A stretch of DNA of 64,000 bases from Candidatus Methylomirabilis lanthanidiphila (GTDB lineage: Bacteria > Methylomirabilota > Methylomirabilia > Methylomirabilales > Methylomirabilaceae). Numbering within the stretch: the first letter of the stretch is position 1; each line of letters opens with the position of its first letter. Location: the NCBI GenBank assembly GCA_902196205.1, contig CABIKM010000003.1, positions 57,771-121,770 of the forward strand, written 5' to 3'. Made by a program: the position numbers and the translations under genes. The notes beneath the pieces were generated by a model. The model was not told the origin of the DNA and made no database searches. It saw only the letters and a program-made list of their open reading frames with translations. Below are positions 15,326 to 24,207 of the stretch, in pieces.

Positions 15326-16738
15326 ATGAAGATGCCTCGAATTTTGATCGTCGAAGATAATTCACATATGCTGGCCTTCCTGAACGCCACTCTGGAACGG
15401 CACGGCTTCATCCCTGTACTCACTTCTGATTGTGAACACGCATTACGCACTATAGCCCTGGCGCCTGTCGATTTGGCGATTCTCGATTACAGACTGCCTG
15501 GACAGACCTCAGGCTTGGATTTAGCCAGGCTTATCAAACAGCGAGACGCCCGGCTTCCTATCATTCTTATTACGGCCCACAGCACAGAGAATCTGACCAT
15601 CGAAACCCAGGAAGCGAGGATAGACGATTACTTCCCAAAGCCGTTGGCGATCAAAGATCTCCTGGTAAGTATTCAGCGACTCCTGGCGTCGAGAGGACTA
15701 TGTACACGTCCGGCATCAGCCGGCACGGGGGGCAGCGTTCCAGGTCTGATTGATGCGCACCGGCTGGTCGGTTCCGCGGCGCCAATGCAAGAGATCAAGG
15801 CGTACATTCGCAAGGTAGCCCAGACCGACAGCAATGTCCTTATCACGGGCGAGACCGGTACAGGAAAGGAACTGGTAGCGGAGCTGATCCACAAAAACAG
15901 CAAGCGAGCGGGGAAGCCGTTCATCTGTCTCAACTGCGCCGCAATTCCGGAATCTCTGACAGAAAGTGAGCTGTTCGGCTACGAGCGCGGGGCATTTACC
16001 GGCGCCTATGCCGCGTACGAGGGGAAGCTCAAGCAGGCCGATGGAGGAACTGTCCTCCTGGATGAGATCGGCGATATGCCGTTGTCTGCTCAGGCCAAGG
16101 TGCTGAGGCTATTGGATAAGAAAACCGCCCAACGGGTGGGCGGGCGAAGAGACGTTGCGATCGATCTTCGCGTGATTGCTGCCACCAACCAGGACCTCGA
16201 CGCGCTGATGGCTGCCGGCACATTTCGACGGGATCTCTACTACCGTCTCAACGTAGCGCACATCAGCTTGCCGCCCTTGAGGGCCCGGCGAAAGGACATC
16301 CCGCTCCTGCTGAGACACTTCATCTGCGAGTTCAATACGCGACGGACGAAGCAGGTACGCGGAATCGCTTCTGAGCTGGTCGAGCGGCTGCTCCAGTACG
16401 ACTGGCCAGGCAACGTCCGGGAGCTCAGGAATATGATAGAGGTCTGCCTGATAGACCTAGATACACACCTGATCGATTTCACGCACATCCCGGAACAGTA
16501 TCGAGTTAAATTGCCGGGTTGCGGCATCAACGAGAAAGAGGCGATCCTAAGCGCCCTCTTGTCCACGAGATGGAACAAGAGTCAGGCCGCCCAGAAGCTG
16601 CATTGGTCGCGGATGACCCTCTACCGGAAACTCACTAAGCACCACATCGTCAGCAGTCGCAGTGAAACCGAACACGACACACCGGTGCTGTCGGACACCG
16701 AAGTGTCACACCCTCTCCTCGATGTGACACCGGTGTGA
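15326..16738 (+). CDS. Sigma-54-dependent response regulator, NtrC family
   Basis: A 470-aa three-domain activator. The receiver domain (1-120) keeps the acidic pocket (E10, D11), phospho-acceptor D54 in AILDYRLPG and K105. The AAA+ domain has Walker A GETGTGKE (175-182) and the sigma-54 contact loop GAFTGA (222-227). The C-terminal Fis-type helix-turn-helix is in SQAAQKLHWSRMTLYRKLTK. ATG 15326 follows GGAGGT and begins the receiver fold. No sensor kinase is next to it. The first -24/-12 promoter downstream faces the injection-system genes, so this protein is the likely switch for the operon. It would need ATP hydrolysis and a partner kinase encoded elsewhere. Confidence 0.93.
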   Translation: MKMPRILIVEDNSHMLAFLNATLERHGFIPVLTSDCEHALRTIALAPVDLAILDYRLPGQTSGLDLARLIKQRDARLPIILITAHSTENLTIETQEARIDDYFPKPLAIKDLLVSIQRLLASRGLCTRPASAGTGGSVPGLIDAHRLVGSAAPMQEIKAYIRKVAQTDSNVLITGETGTGKELVAELIHKNSKRAGKPFICLNCAAIPESLTESELFGYERGAFTGAYAAYEGKLKQADGGTVLLDEIGDMPLSAQAKVLRLLDKKTAQRVGGRRDVAIDLRVIAATNQDLDALMAAGTFRRDLYYRLNVAHISLPPLRARRKDIPLLLRHFICEFNTRRTKQVRGIASELVERLLQYDWPGNVRELRNMIEVCLIDLDTHLIDFTHIPEQYRVKLPGCGINEKEAILSALLSTRWNKSQAAQKLHWSRMTLYRKLTKHHIVSSRSETEHDTPVLSDTEVSHPLLDVTPV

Positions 16739-16753
16739 CAGGACGCTGTGACA
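16704..16753 (+). promoter_or_regulatory. Cluster of four TGTGACA motifs, candidate enhancer sites
   Basis: TGTCACA (inverted) at 16704-16710 and TGTGACA at 16723-16729, 16734-16740 and 16747-16753. The middle pair forms ACACCGGTGT. The first and second copies form a dyad with 12 bp between. They lie about 250-300 bp upstream of the -24/-12 promoter at 17001, a normal distance for enhancer sites of an NtrC-type activator, and overlap the end of the regulator gene itself. Confidence 0.5.
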
Positions 16754-17532
16754 GATCAAGATTGCTATTGCTTCCACGTTGCCCCTTCTCTCGACGCCAG
16801 CTAAGGCGGCGAATTTCCATACTCTCTTGATTCTTGCTTCTCCCGCCTCTCCACCGCCTCATTTCTGCAACATCTCAAAAAAGTGAAACATCCCCTTGCA
16901 ACATCCTCCTGTCGCGAGGGTAAAGCTCTGAACAAGAGAAACCTCGAAAAACTCTGTCGTTATCACCAGTTAGACGGGACCCTGCCTGTCCAGCCCACGC
17001 TGGCTCAAATTTTGCTTTCCCGTAGATCAGGTCAGGTTAGTTTTCCCGAACTAGTCGTGAAGAGTGGGCTTCTCATGGTTCATGGATAGTCTTGCCTTAC
17101 GAGTATATTGACAGCTCAATTCAGCAAAAGGGTAGCGGAAAGGAAATCAAGATGTCAGACGGATTTAGATTTTGGATGCATGGCGTTTTGAGCACGGGCG
17201 GAGCCTATTCCTCATGCGGTACCGCTATGCCATCTGGAACGTTCGCCGATTTTCGTGCGAGGCTCGGCAACTGGGCGGCACTATCAGTTCTCAAGGGATC
17301 AGACAATTCAACCTGTTGATCCTAGCGATGCGGAGGCGCTGGTGCGAACCCGCTTCCTTCGTCGCGTCTTTCAAGCGAGATCGTAGCTTTCTGAGGCCAT
17401 GGAGTTGCCGTTTGGATTACTTCGCGCTCGTTGGTGAAGGGGAACACAGAGGGGGTATCGCTAGCGCACACTCGTAGTTACCCTCAATTCGTTTCGTAAG
17501 CTAACTGTAGGTAAGGGATAGGAGGACAACGC
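16739..17532. other. Long leader region of the injection-system operon
   Basis: About 790 bp between the regulator and the papain-like protease without a convincing gene. Short open frames occur here but lack family similarity and ribosome sites. It contains the end of the TGTGACA cluster and the sigma-54 promoter at 17001-17016. That leaves an untranslated leader of about 500 nt before the first gene at 17533, long enough for post-transcriptional control. Confidence 0.5.
17001..17016 (+). promoter_or_regulatory. Sigma-54 (-24/-12) promoter for the injection-system operon
   Basis: TGGCTCAAATTTTGCT matches the sigma-54 consensus TGGCAC-N5-TTGCW with a single mismatch, and the GG and GC doublets are 10 bp apart as required. 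It points toward the injection-system genes. Transcription would start near 17028. Confidence 0.65.
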
Positions 17533-18447
17533 ATGGCAGAGACACATGAGCGTCTGGGTATGGGGTGGTTGCCGGACTACCCCAGTTTTTGCGATCACAC
17601 GGTCGACCTGGATGAGCTGCCCCAACGGTTGAAGGATGTGGGACAGCGCGATTCAGTGAAGGCGATGTTGAAAAAGGTGGGCGTCGCGGTCCCACTCAAG
17701 GCGCTGCCGGCTTCCGTTGATCTTCGGGCGTGGTGCTCCACCATCGAGGATCAGGGTGCCTTGGGCTCCTGCACGGCGAATGCCGGGGCGGGAATAGTCG
17801 AGTATTTTGAGCGTCGAGCCTTCGCGCGTCACCTGGATGCCTCTCGGCTGTTTCTCTATAAAGCGACCAGGAACCTGATGCATGTGACGGGTGATACGGG
17901 CGCCTTCCTCAGGACTACGATGGGGGCTCTGGTGCTGTTCGGTGTCCCGCCTGAGGAGTACTGGTCGTATACCATTGCCGATTTTGATAAGGAGCCGACG
18001 GCATTCTGCTATGCCTTTGCCCAAAACTATCAGGCGATTCAGTACTATCGGCTTGATCCAACCGGCACAAGCAAACCAACCCTGCTCACCCGGATCAAGA
18101 CCAACCTGGTGGGGGGGCTGCCGTCGATGTTTGGTTTTACGGTCTATACCTCGATCTCGCAGGCGGCCGGGAGCGGCAAGATCCCATGTCCGACCCCTGG
18201 CGAGAAGGTCGCGGGTGGCCATGCCATCGTCGCCGTCGGATACGATGACGCGATGAAGATCAAGAATACGAATCCAGGCGGCGTGGCCACGACCGGGGCG
18301 CTGCTGATCCGGAACTCGTGGGGAACGGGATGGGGCGACCACGGCTACGGCTGGCTTCCGTACGATTACGTATTGAAAGGGCTGGCCGTCGATTGGTGGT
18401 CACTTCTTAAAAACGAGTGGATTGATACTGGGGCATTTAAGGTATGA
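17533..18447 (+). CDS. Papain-like (C1A) cysteine protease at head of eCIS operon
   Basis: A 304-aa protease with the complete papain catalytic set: oxyanion Q74 and nucleophile C80 in DQGALGSCTANA, H230 in AGGHAIVAVGYDD, and N261 in IRNSWGTGWGDHGYGWLPYD. There is no signal peptide, so it acts in the cytoplasm or is loaded into the particle. The N-terminal 60 residues resemble a short pro-region. A strong GGAGGACAACGC precedes the ATG. C1 proteases occur near contractile injection systems, where they may be payloads or maturation enzymes; which applies here is unknown. It is the first gene after the sigma-54 promoter. Confidence 0.88.
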   Translation: MAETHERLGMGWLPDYPSFCDHTVDLDELPQRLKDVGQRDSVKAMLKKVGVAVPLKALPASVDLRAWCSTIEDQGALGSCTANAGAGIVEYFERRAFARHLDASRLFLYKATRNLMHVTGDTGAFLRTTMGALVLFGVPPEEYWSYTIADFDKEPTAFCYAFAQNYQAIQYYRLDPTGTSKPTLLTRIKTNLVGGLPSMFGFTVYTSISQAAGSGKIPCPTPGEKVAGGHAIVAVGYDDAMKIKNTNPGGVATTGALLIRNSWGTGWGDHGYGWLPYDYVLKGLAVDWWSLLKNEWIDTGAFKV

Positions 18448-18502
18448 ACCCACAGTTGGCCTACAGGCGAGGGTAGTACCTCATGGCCGGACTTTATGTC
18501 AA

Positions 18503-18775
18503 ATGAATCAAGAATCTGAGGAGTTCAGGGAGGGCCGATCGCTCGAAGGGCGCTACGCCAATTATTTCAAGGTCGGCTATAACGCCTTCGAATTTCTACT
18601 CGACTTCGGTCAGTTCTACCCCGAAGGTAAGGAGGCCCGATCGTATACCCGGATCATCACCAGCCCGATCTATGCGAAAGCCCTGCTCGAGACCCTCAGG
18701 GAATCGATTGATCGGTACGAACAGACCTTTGGCGCTATCCCCAAGGAAGAGGGGGCTCAACATGGTCGGTATTGA
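18503..18775 (+). CDS. DUF3467 domain protein
   Basis: A 90-aa protein with the DUF3467 core EGRYANYFKVGYNAFEFLLD, FGQFYPEG, and YTRIITSPIYAKALLETL followed by SIDRYEQTFG. The function of the family is unknown. ATG 18503 is chosen because it starts shortly before the conserved block; the frame is open 27 codons further upstream, within the end of the protease gene. It lies between the protease and the sheath gene in the same direction, so it is probably cotranscribed with the injection system. Confidence 0.8.
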   Translation: MNQESEEFREGRSLEGRYANYFKVGYNAFEFLLDFGQFYPEGKEARSYTRIITSPIYAKALLETLRESIDRYEQTFGAIPKEEGAQHGRY

Positions 18776-18833
18776 TTTTTCGATCGGTCTCAACTGGAAA
18801 AGGGGATTTCCACAGAAACAAGGAGGATAAAGC

Positions 18834-20594
18834 ATGCCGGTCGCAGTAAGCTATCCAGGTGTGTACATCGAAGAGATCCCGAGCGGGGTACGGACGATTA
18901 CGGGCGTTGCCACGTCTATCACCGCATTTCTGGGCCGGGCTATCTTAGGCCCCACCAATGAACCGGTGATGATAAACAGTTTCGGCGATTTTGAACGACA
19001 GTTCGGTGGACTTGGGGTCAACTATCCGCTGAGCTACGCGGTCCGTGATTTTTACCTTAACGGCGGCAGCCAGGCGATTATTGTCAGGCTCTATAAAGAT
19101 CCGGCTACGTCAGGGGATGCCAGGGCCGGCTTGACGGTGGACAATCTTAGTGTGACCGCCAAAAGCCCCGGCGCATGGGGTAAGAAACTGCGTGCAACCA
19201 TAGACGTCGAAGTCCCCGATGAGATGCGAACACGTTTAGGACTAAGCGCAACCGATGCCCTGTTTAATCTTACGGTTCGACTCGGGAACGATGTTGAAAC
19301 ATTCCTTAATGTAACGGTTACGGACAACGCGAGACGCATCGACAGGGTGCTGAAAGCCGAATCGAGTCTGGTGGAGTGGAAGGGTAGCTGGCCCGGTACA
19401 ACACCCGCGATGGCGAAGGTGGCGACGGCGCGAGACAAGCTCATGGATTTGAATGACGCATTGAATGCCACGCCGGTGGTTCCGGCGACAGTCGATGCAG
19501 CGAGAACCGCTTACGACACCGCCAAACAGGATTTGGACGATGCCGTGACGAAGGCCGAAAAGCAACTGGCCGCTGCGTTAGCGGCCACACCTCAGGTGCC
19601 AGCCACCATTGCTGCCGCCCAGACCGCGCTGCAAACTGCCGAGGACAACATGAAAGGTTCGAATGGCGGCGATCTCGATCAGGCGGCGTATGAGGGCAGC
19701 AAGAATAACAAAACCGGACTGTATGCGCTGGATAAAGCTGATCTTTTTAATCTTCTGTGCGTTCCGCCGGATAAGCGGGAGAGCGATACACTTCCCGCTG
19801 TCTATCAAACGGCCATGGCGTACTGCAAGGAACGGCGAGCCATGTTGATTGTCGATTCGGCGGCCGCGTGGAGCGCAAACAAGGATACCGCGGCAGCCGA
19901 TGCCAAGAATGGGCTGCCCAGTCTCGGATTATCGGGCGAGGCGGCGCGCAATGCCGCGCTCTACTTCCCTCGCGTGCGGGAGGCTGACCCGCTCCGCGGT
20001 GGGCAAATCGATACCTTTGTGCCATGCGGCATCATCGCCGGCATCATGGCTCGCACTGATGCCGCGCGTGGCGTCTGGAAAGCGCCTGCCGGTCTGGATG
20101 CCGCCATCAACGGCATTCAGGGCTTGAACGTCGCCCTCAATGATGCCGAGAACGGTATGCTCAATCCGCTCGGCATCAATTGCATGCGCGTATTTCCCGT
20201 CAATGGGCGGGTCGTGTGGGGTGCGCGCACCTTGCGCGGTGCGGATCAACTTGCTGATGAGTATAAGTATGTGCCGGTGCGTCGCACCGCCCTCTTCATC
20301 GAAGAAAGCCTCTACCGCGGCACACAGTGGGTGGTCTTTGAGCCCAACGACGAGCCGCTGTGGGCGCAGATCCGACTGAACATCGGCGCCTTCATGCACA
20401 ACCTCTTCCGCCAGGGCGCGTTCCAGGGTACGACGCCTCGCGATGCGTACTTCGTCAAGTGCGACAAAGAGACGACGACTCAGAACGACATCAACCTGGG
20501 CATTGTCAACATTGTGGTGGGCTTTGCGCCGCTCAAGCCAGCCGAGTTCGTGGTCATCAAGCTCCAGCAGATGGCCGGGCAGATCCAGGCCTAA
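18834..20594 (+). CDS. eCIS contractile tail sheath protein
   Basis: A 586-aa sheath subunit. The N terminus VSYPGVYIEEIPSGVRTITG and the C-terminal block (GTQWVVFEPNDEPLWAQIR onward) are characteristic of Afp/PVC and phage sheath proteins. These wrap the inner tube and contract to drive it through the target membrane. An insertion at about 200-290 contains an internal duplication (NATPVVPATVDAARTA at about 211-226 and AATPQVPATIAAAQTA at about 250-266). It is helical and probably exposed on the particle surface. A strong AAGGAGG lies 7 bases before the ATG. Only one sheath gene is present, whereas PVC/Afp have three. Confidence 0.95.
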   Translation: MPVAVSYPGVYIEEIPSGVRTITGVATSITAFLGRAILGPTNEPVMINSFGDFERQFGGLGVNYPLSYAVRDFYLNGGSQAIIVRLYKDPATSGDARAGLTVDNLSVTAKSPGAWGKKLRATIDVEVPDEMRTRLGLSATDALFNLTVRLGNDVETFLNVTVTDNARRIDRVLKAESSLVEWKGSWPGTTPAMAKVATARDKLMDLNDALNATPVVPATVDAARTAYDTAKQDLDDAVTKAEKQLAAALAATPQVPATIAAAQTALQTAEDNMKGSNGGDLDQAAYEGSKNNKTGLYALDKADLFNLLCVPPDKRESDTLPAVYQTAMAYCKERRAMLIVDSAAAWSANKDTAAADAKNGLPSLGLSGEAARNAALYFPRVREADPLRGGQIDTFVPCGIIAGIMARTDAARGVWKAPAGLDAAINGIQGLNVALNDAENGMLNPLGINCMRVFPVNGRVVWGARTLRGADQLADEYKYVPVRRTALFIEESLYRGTQWVVFEPNDEPLWAQIRLNIGAFMHNLFRQGAFQGTTPRDAYFVKCDKETTTQNDINLGIVNIVVGFAPLKPAEFVVIKLQQMAGQIQA

Positions 20595-20606
20595 GGAGAA
20601 AAAGAT

Positions 20607-21134
20607 ATGGCACAGTTCAGCGTCAATGCGCAGCGTTTCGATCCCTACAAGAACTTCAAGTTCCGCGTCAAATGGGACGGCAAGTACGTCGCCGGGGTCA
20701 GCAAGGTCGGCGCACTGAAGCGCACCACTGAGGTAGTGGAGCATCGCGAGGGCGGCGACCCGTCCAGCAGTCGGAAATCGCCTGGCCGGACGAAGTACGA
20801 AGCGATCACTCTGGAGCGCGGCGTGACTCACGATACCGAGTTCGAAAAATGGGCGAATAAGGTCTGGAACTACGGCTCCGGTCTGGGCGCCGAGGTGTCG
20901 TTAAAAGATTTCCGCAAGGACATCATCATCGAGATGTACAACGAGGCAGGGCAACTGGCCATTGGCTATAAGGTCTATCGCTGTTGGGTGTCGGAGTTCC
21001 AGGCGCAACCCGATCTGGACGCCAACGCGAATGCCGTCGCCATCCAGACCATCAAGTTGGAAAACGAGGGTTGGGAGCGCGACTATGAGGTGCCGGAGCC
21101 GAGTGAGCCGACCTTTACCGAACCGGCAGGGTAA
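20607..21134 (+). CDS. eCIS inner tube protein (gp19/Hcp-like)
   Basis: A 175-aa tube subunit of the T4 gp19-like family: DPYKNFKFRVKWDGKYVAG near the N terminus, VVEHREGGDPSSSRKSPGRT in the middle and AIQTIKLENEGWERD near the end. Hexameric rings stack into the rigid tube propelled by the sheath. It follows the sheath gene by 12 bp with AAGGAG just before the start. Only one tube gene is seen, so it probably serves both baseplate-proximal and shaft rings. Confidence 0.93.
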   Translation: MAQFSVNAQRFDPYKNFKFRVKWDGKYVAGVSKVGALKRTTEVVEHREGGDPSSSRKSPGRTKYEAITLERGVTHDTEFEKWANKVWNYGSGLGAEVSLKDFRKDIIIEMYNEAGQLAIGYKVYRCWVSEFQAQPDLDANANAVAIQTIKLENEGWERDYEVPEPSEPTFTEPAG

Positions 21135-21140
21135 TGCGCT

Positions 21141-21881
21141 GTGCGTACACCAACGGCGGCCGAGCTGTTGAATGTGTGGGAACACGGCCTACGGCAGCGC
21201 CCGATTGATCGCGCGTTAGGGCTTTTGAGAGCTGTGTATCCGGAACAATCTACGGAAATCCTTGCCGATCTGAGCATCGGTGAGCGGGACGCTCGCCTGT
21301 TACGAGTCAGAGAACTATTCTTTGGCCCAGGTATAACCTGTACGACGTGCTGTCCCCGCTGTTCCGAGCGGCTGGAGTGGGAGTCGGACACAGCGGACCT
21401 GTTCATTCATGACGGAACCACCCCAACCGACGAGTTGCGCGTTGAAGCGGATGCCTATCGACTCACATTCAGGCTGCCGACTAGCCGCGACCTTGCGGCC
21501 CTAGACAGCGGTACGAACGGAGGCCGCGACGAGCGGAGACAGTTGCTGCTGGAGCGCTGCCTGCTTGAAGCTTCTACCTCGGAGGGTGAACTGCTGCGAA
21601 TTACACAGTTACCCAACGCTGCCTTGCAAGCTATGGTGCAGGCAATAGATCAAGCCGATCCGCAGGCGCATCTCCTCATCAGTCTCACCTGTCCCGCCTG
21701 CAGCCACTGCTGGGAGGGCCTGTTCGATATTGTTTCCTTCCTCTGGGCGGAGGTGAACGCCTGGGCGGAGCGCACGTTACGGGCGGTGCATCTCCTTGCG
21801 CGAGCTTACGGGTGGCGAGAAGCAGATATTCTGGCGATGAGTCCAACTCGCCGACAAATATATCTGGAGATGGCGGGCTGA
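21141..21881 (+). CDS. Zinc-ribbon eCIS accessory protein
   Basis: A 246-aa protein beginning at GTG 21141. It has two CxxC knuckles, CPRC (71-74, preceded by CTTC) and CPAC (184-187), likely forming one zinc ribbon. The N terminus (ELLNVWEHGLRQRPIDRALG) is helical. Similar zinc-containing proteins follow the tube gene in other eCIS loci and resemble phage baseplate-assembly chaperones. That is a recollection of locus organisation, not a proven function. Its stop overlaps the next start by one base. Confidence 0.65.
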   Translation: MRTPTAAELLNVWEHGLRQRPIDRALGLLRAVYPEQSTEILADLSIGERDARLLRVRELFFGPGITCTTCCPRCSERLEWESDTADLFIHDGTTPTDELRVEADAYRLTFRLPTSRDLAALDSGTNGGRDERRQLLLERCLLEASTSEGELLRITQLPNAALQAMVQAIDQADPQAHLLISLTCPACSHCWEGLFDIVSFLWAEVNAWAERTLRAVHLLARAYGWREADILAMSPTRRQIYLEMAG

Positions 21882-22882
21882 TGAACGACTTTCTCGACAA
21901 TCTCATTGATCGGCATATGGGCGCGACGCCGCCGATTATGCCACGCCTACCTGCGCTCTTCGAGTCGGAGGCATCCCATAGTGGACTGGATGCTGCTGTT
22001 CTTGACAACAAGGTTCCCGAGACGGAAGGAACCAATCTCCCATCCTCAGCCCCAGTTGTGAGACATGCCGCTCCCCCCACAGCAATCGAACCTGCACGGC
22101 AACAAGACGCGCGGACTCCATCGGTGTTTACCAGTGAAGAGCGCCCTTCTGCGAACGCCGTGGCGGACCAGCCGAGATTGTTCTTGTCCGCGCGAGGGAC
22201 CGCCAGGATTTCTTCTCCCTCAGCAATCGAACCTGTGCAGCAACAAGATCCGCCGATCCCCCAGGTACCGACCCGCGGCGAGACATCTTCTGCTGAGGTC
22301 GTAGCCGACGAGCCCAGATTCTCCCCGACCACACGGAGGACCACCAGAATTCCTTCCGCTTCGCACAATCGTGGCGAGAAGGTGGCGGAGGAAGCGTATC
22401 AGGCACGTGAATCGCTTGTTCCAATCCTCTCCTTATCTTCCATTACCCTTCCCCTTATCGAGGACAGGATGCGTCAAGCGCACCAACAGAAGCCCATAGA
22501 GCATGCGCCACCTGATATTGAGAGGGTATCGGCAGAGCCCGTATTGATTGGAGACACTGTCAATAGGCCTCTATTTCCTCTCTCCCCCAGGGAGAGGGGG
22601 ACCGACTCAACGGGTGATCCTCCAACTCGCTTGAGGAGAGATGGAAGAGGTGCTCATGGGCTCCTCAGACCGTCTATTACCGCCATCGCGCCCGCGATCG
22701 CTTCAGTAGTTGGAGCAGAGGAGCCCATGTCTCAAACGGAACCTGTCATCAACGTCACTATCGGCCGTATCGAGGTACGCGCTACGGTGGCTCCGCAGAA
22801 GGCAATGCCCAAGTCTGAAAACCGACCTCCAGTGATGGGCCTGGACGAATATTTGCGCCGTCGGTCGGGAGGGCATGACTGA
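21881..22882 (+). CDS. eCIS protein with disordered Pro-rich linker
   Basis: A 333-aa protein with three parts: a short conserved N terminus (MNDFLDNLIDRHMG, then PRLPALFES), a long Pro/Ser/Thr-rich low-complexity middle with repeated AIEPxxQQDxxxP segments, and a conserved C-terminal strand INVTIGRIEVRATV. Many eCIS loci carry a protein of this layout between the tube and Pvc16 genes; its job is not established. A REP-like palindrome lies inside the coding sequence (22577-22600), so the linker tolerates insertion. ATG 21881 overlaps the previous stop. Confidence 0.6.
   Translation: MNDFLDNLIDRHMGATPPIMPRLPALFESEASHSGLDAAVLDNKVPETEGTNLPSSAPVVRHAAPPTAIEPARQQDARTPSVFTSEERPSANAVADQPRLFLSARGTARISSPSAIEPVQQQDPPIPQVPTRGETSSAEVVADEPRFSPTTRRTTRIPSASHNRGEKVAEEAYQARESLVPILSLSSITLPLIEDRMRQAHQQKPIEHAPPDIERVSAEPVLIGDTVNRPLFPLSPRERGTDSTGDPPTRLRRDGRGAHGLLRPSITAIAPAIASVVGAEEPMSQTEPVINVTIGRIEVRATVAPQKAMPKSENRPPVMGLDEYLRRRSGGHD
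22577..22600. repeat. REP-like palindrome A (inside Pro-rich gene)
   Basis: CCTCTCTCCCCCAGGGAGAGGG and flanking G's form a GC-rich palindrome of the same kind as 26413-26449 and 26866-26904, but without the GCTGGGGTGAGGG tail seen in those copies. Confidence 0.5.
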
Positions 22883-24207
22883 TGAGCAATTATCTGGCAA
22901 TTGCGACGGTCACTGCGGCGTTAGGGCAAATCGTCCATGATGCCGCACAATCCGCCGTTTTTGGCAATGTCGGTTTGGATTTCGGGCGGCCGACCGTCCC
23001 AGGCGATGGTCAGGCGCAGCGTAAGGTACAGGTCTATTTGTATCTGGTAACACCCAATGCGGCGCTACGCAACAGCGATCTCCCGACCCGCGGACCCGAC
23101 GGCAAACTGGTAGAGCGACCACAGGCAGCGTTGGACCTCCATTATCTTTTGGCGTTTTATGGCAGCCAACAAATACTGGAACCGGAGCGCATGTTAGGTG
23201 CTGTGGCCCGCAACCTCCATGCCCGTCCATTACTCTCACGTCAGGCGATCCAACACGCCCTCATTAACCACTCGGAGTTGGATGGCTCTAACCTGGCCGA
23301 CGCCATCGAGCGGGTACGATTTACACCCGCCGCCGTCTCGCTCGACGAACTGTCAAAGCTGTGGTCGGTGTTTTTCCAAACGCCGCACGCGCTTTCGGTC
23401 GTCTACCACGCCAACGTAGTTTTGATCGAAGCGGAAGAGGGCGGCCCATCGGCATTGCCTGTATTGCGGCGCGGAGAAGAGGACCGCGGCGTAGAAACGT
23501 CGCCGGATGTCCGTTCTCCATTCCCGGTCTTGGAGAGTATTCACATCGGTGTTCTCGAAGACGTGGGGGTTGACCCTCTGCCTCGTTCCTATCCAAGCGC
23601 ACAGTTGGCAAGCTATTTGATTCTCCGTGGCACCAATTTTACCGGAGATACTGTGGACGTTGAGTTCAGACATTCGCGTTTGTCCGAGCCGAATCATCCA
23701 CAGTTCTTGGCGCCGCAAAAGATCCCTGTGCCTCCCGGGGACCGTACGGCCAATGAGATAAGACTCATCATTCCGAACGACGCCGACGCCCAGACGAAAG
23801 CGCGTATTGGACCCTACACCGTTTCGGTCATCGTGAGCAGTGGCGGGAAGGCACGCGTCACCAATGCGTTACCCCTGCTGCTCGCGCCGCGGATCTCCGA
23901 CATTAGTCCAAACCCTGCCATCCGAGATGGAAGCGGCAACGTCACGCTGACGCTTAAAGTCAGTCCAAAGGTGCTCCCGACAGACACAGTCAGTCTCTTG
24001 CTGGTTGACAGGGAAACTCCAGCCCAGCCGCATGCCGCGGACACTGATACGTTGCAAGTTATCGTCACTCATGCACCTATAGTCACCCATGCCACCGTCA
24101 GGCTCAGAGTAAACGGTGTAGACAGTCTGCCTTTTGAACGTAAGTTTGAGCCTGGGAAGCCACCACACCTTGAGATTGCCGATAGTCAGAAGGTGACCAT
24201 CGCATGA
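22882..24207 (+). CDS. eCIS tail-terminator/cap protein (DUF4255, Pvc16-like)
   Basis: A 441-aa protein. The N-terminal 190 residues are the Pvc16/DUF4255 domain: IATVTAALGQIVHDAA at the start, then VQVYLYLVTPNAALRN, DLHYLLAFYG and PHALSVVYHANVVLIE. This domain caps the distal end of the tube and sheath. The C-terminal half contains beta-rich, immunoglobulin/TIG-like repeats (about 235-430), an addition often seen in larger Pvc16 relatives. It overlaps the AAA+ ATPase start by 4 bp. Confidence 0.88.
   Translation: MSNYLAIATVTAALGQIVHDAAQSAVFGNVGLDFGRPTVPGDGQAQRKVQVYLYLVTPNAALRNSDLPTRGPDGKLVERPQAALDLHYLLAFYGSQQILEPERMLGAVARNLHARPLLSRQAIQHALINHSELDGSNLADAIERVRFTPAAVSLDELSKLWSVFFQTPHALSVVYHANVVLIEAEEGGPSALPVLRRGEEDRGVETSPDVRSPFPVLESIHIGVLEDVGVDPLPRSYPSAQLASYLILRGTNFTGDTVDVEFRHSRLSEPNHPQFLAPQKIPVPPGDRTANEIRLIIPNDADAQTKARIGPYTVSVIVSSGGKARVTNALPLLLAPRISDISPNPAIRDGSGNVTLTLKVSPKVLPTDTVSLLLVDRETPAQPHAADTDTLQVIVTHAPIVTHATVRLRVNGVDSLPFERKFEPGKPPHLEIADSQKVTIA

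Noticed and set aside
17092..17477. Small open frames in the leader of the eCIS operon
   Set aside because: No ribosome sites, no family resemblance, unusual amino-acid composition, and they lie downstream of the predicted sigma-54 start in what looks like untranslated leader.
18763..18831. 22-codon open frame between DUF3467 and sheath
   Set aside because: It overlaps the DUF3467 end and its last codons are the ribosome site of the sheath gene; too short to support as a gene.
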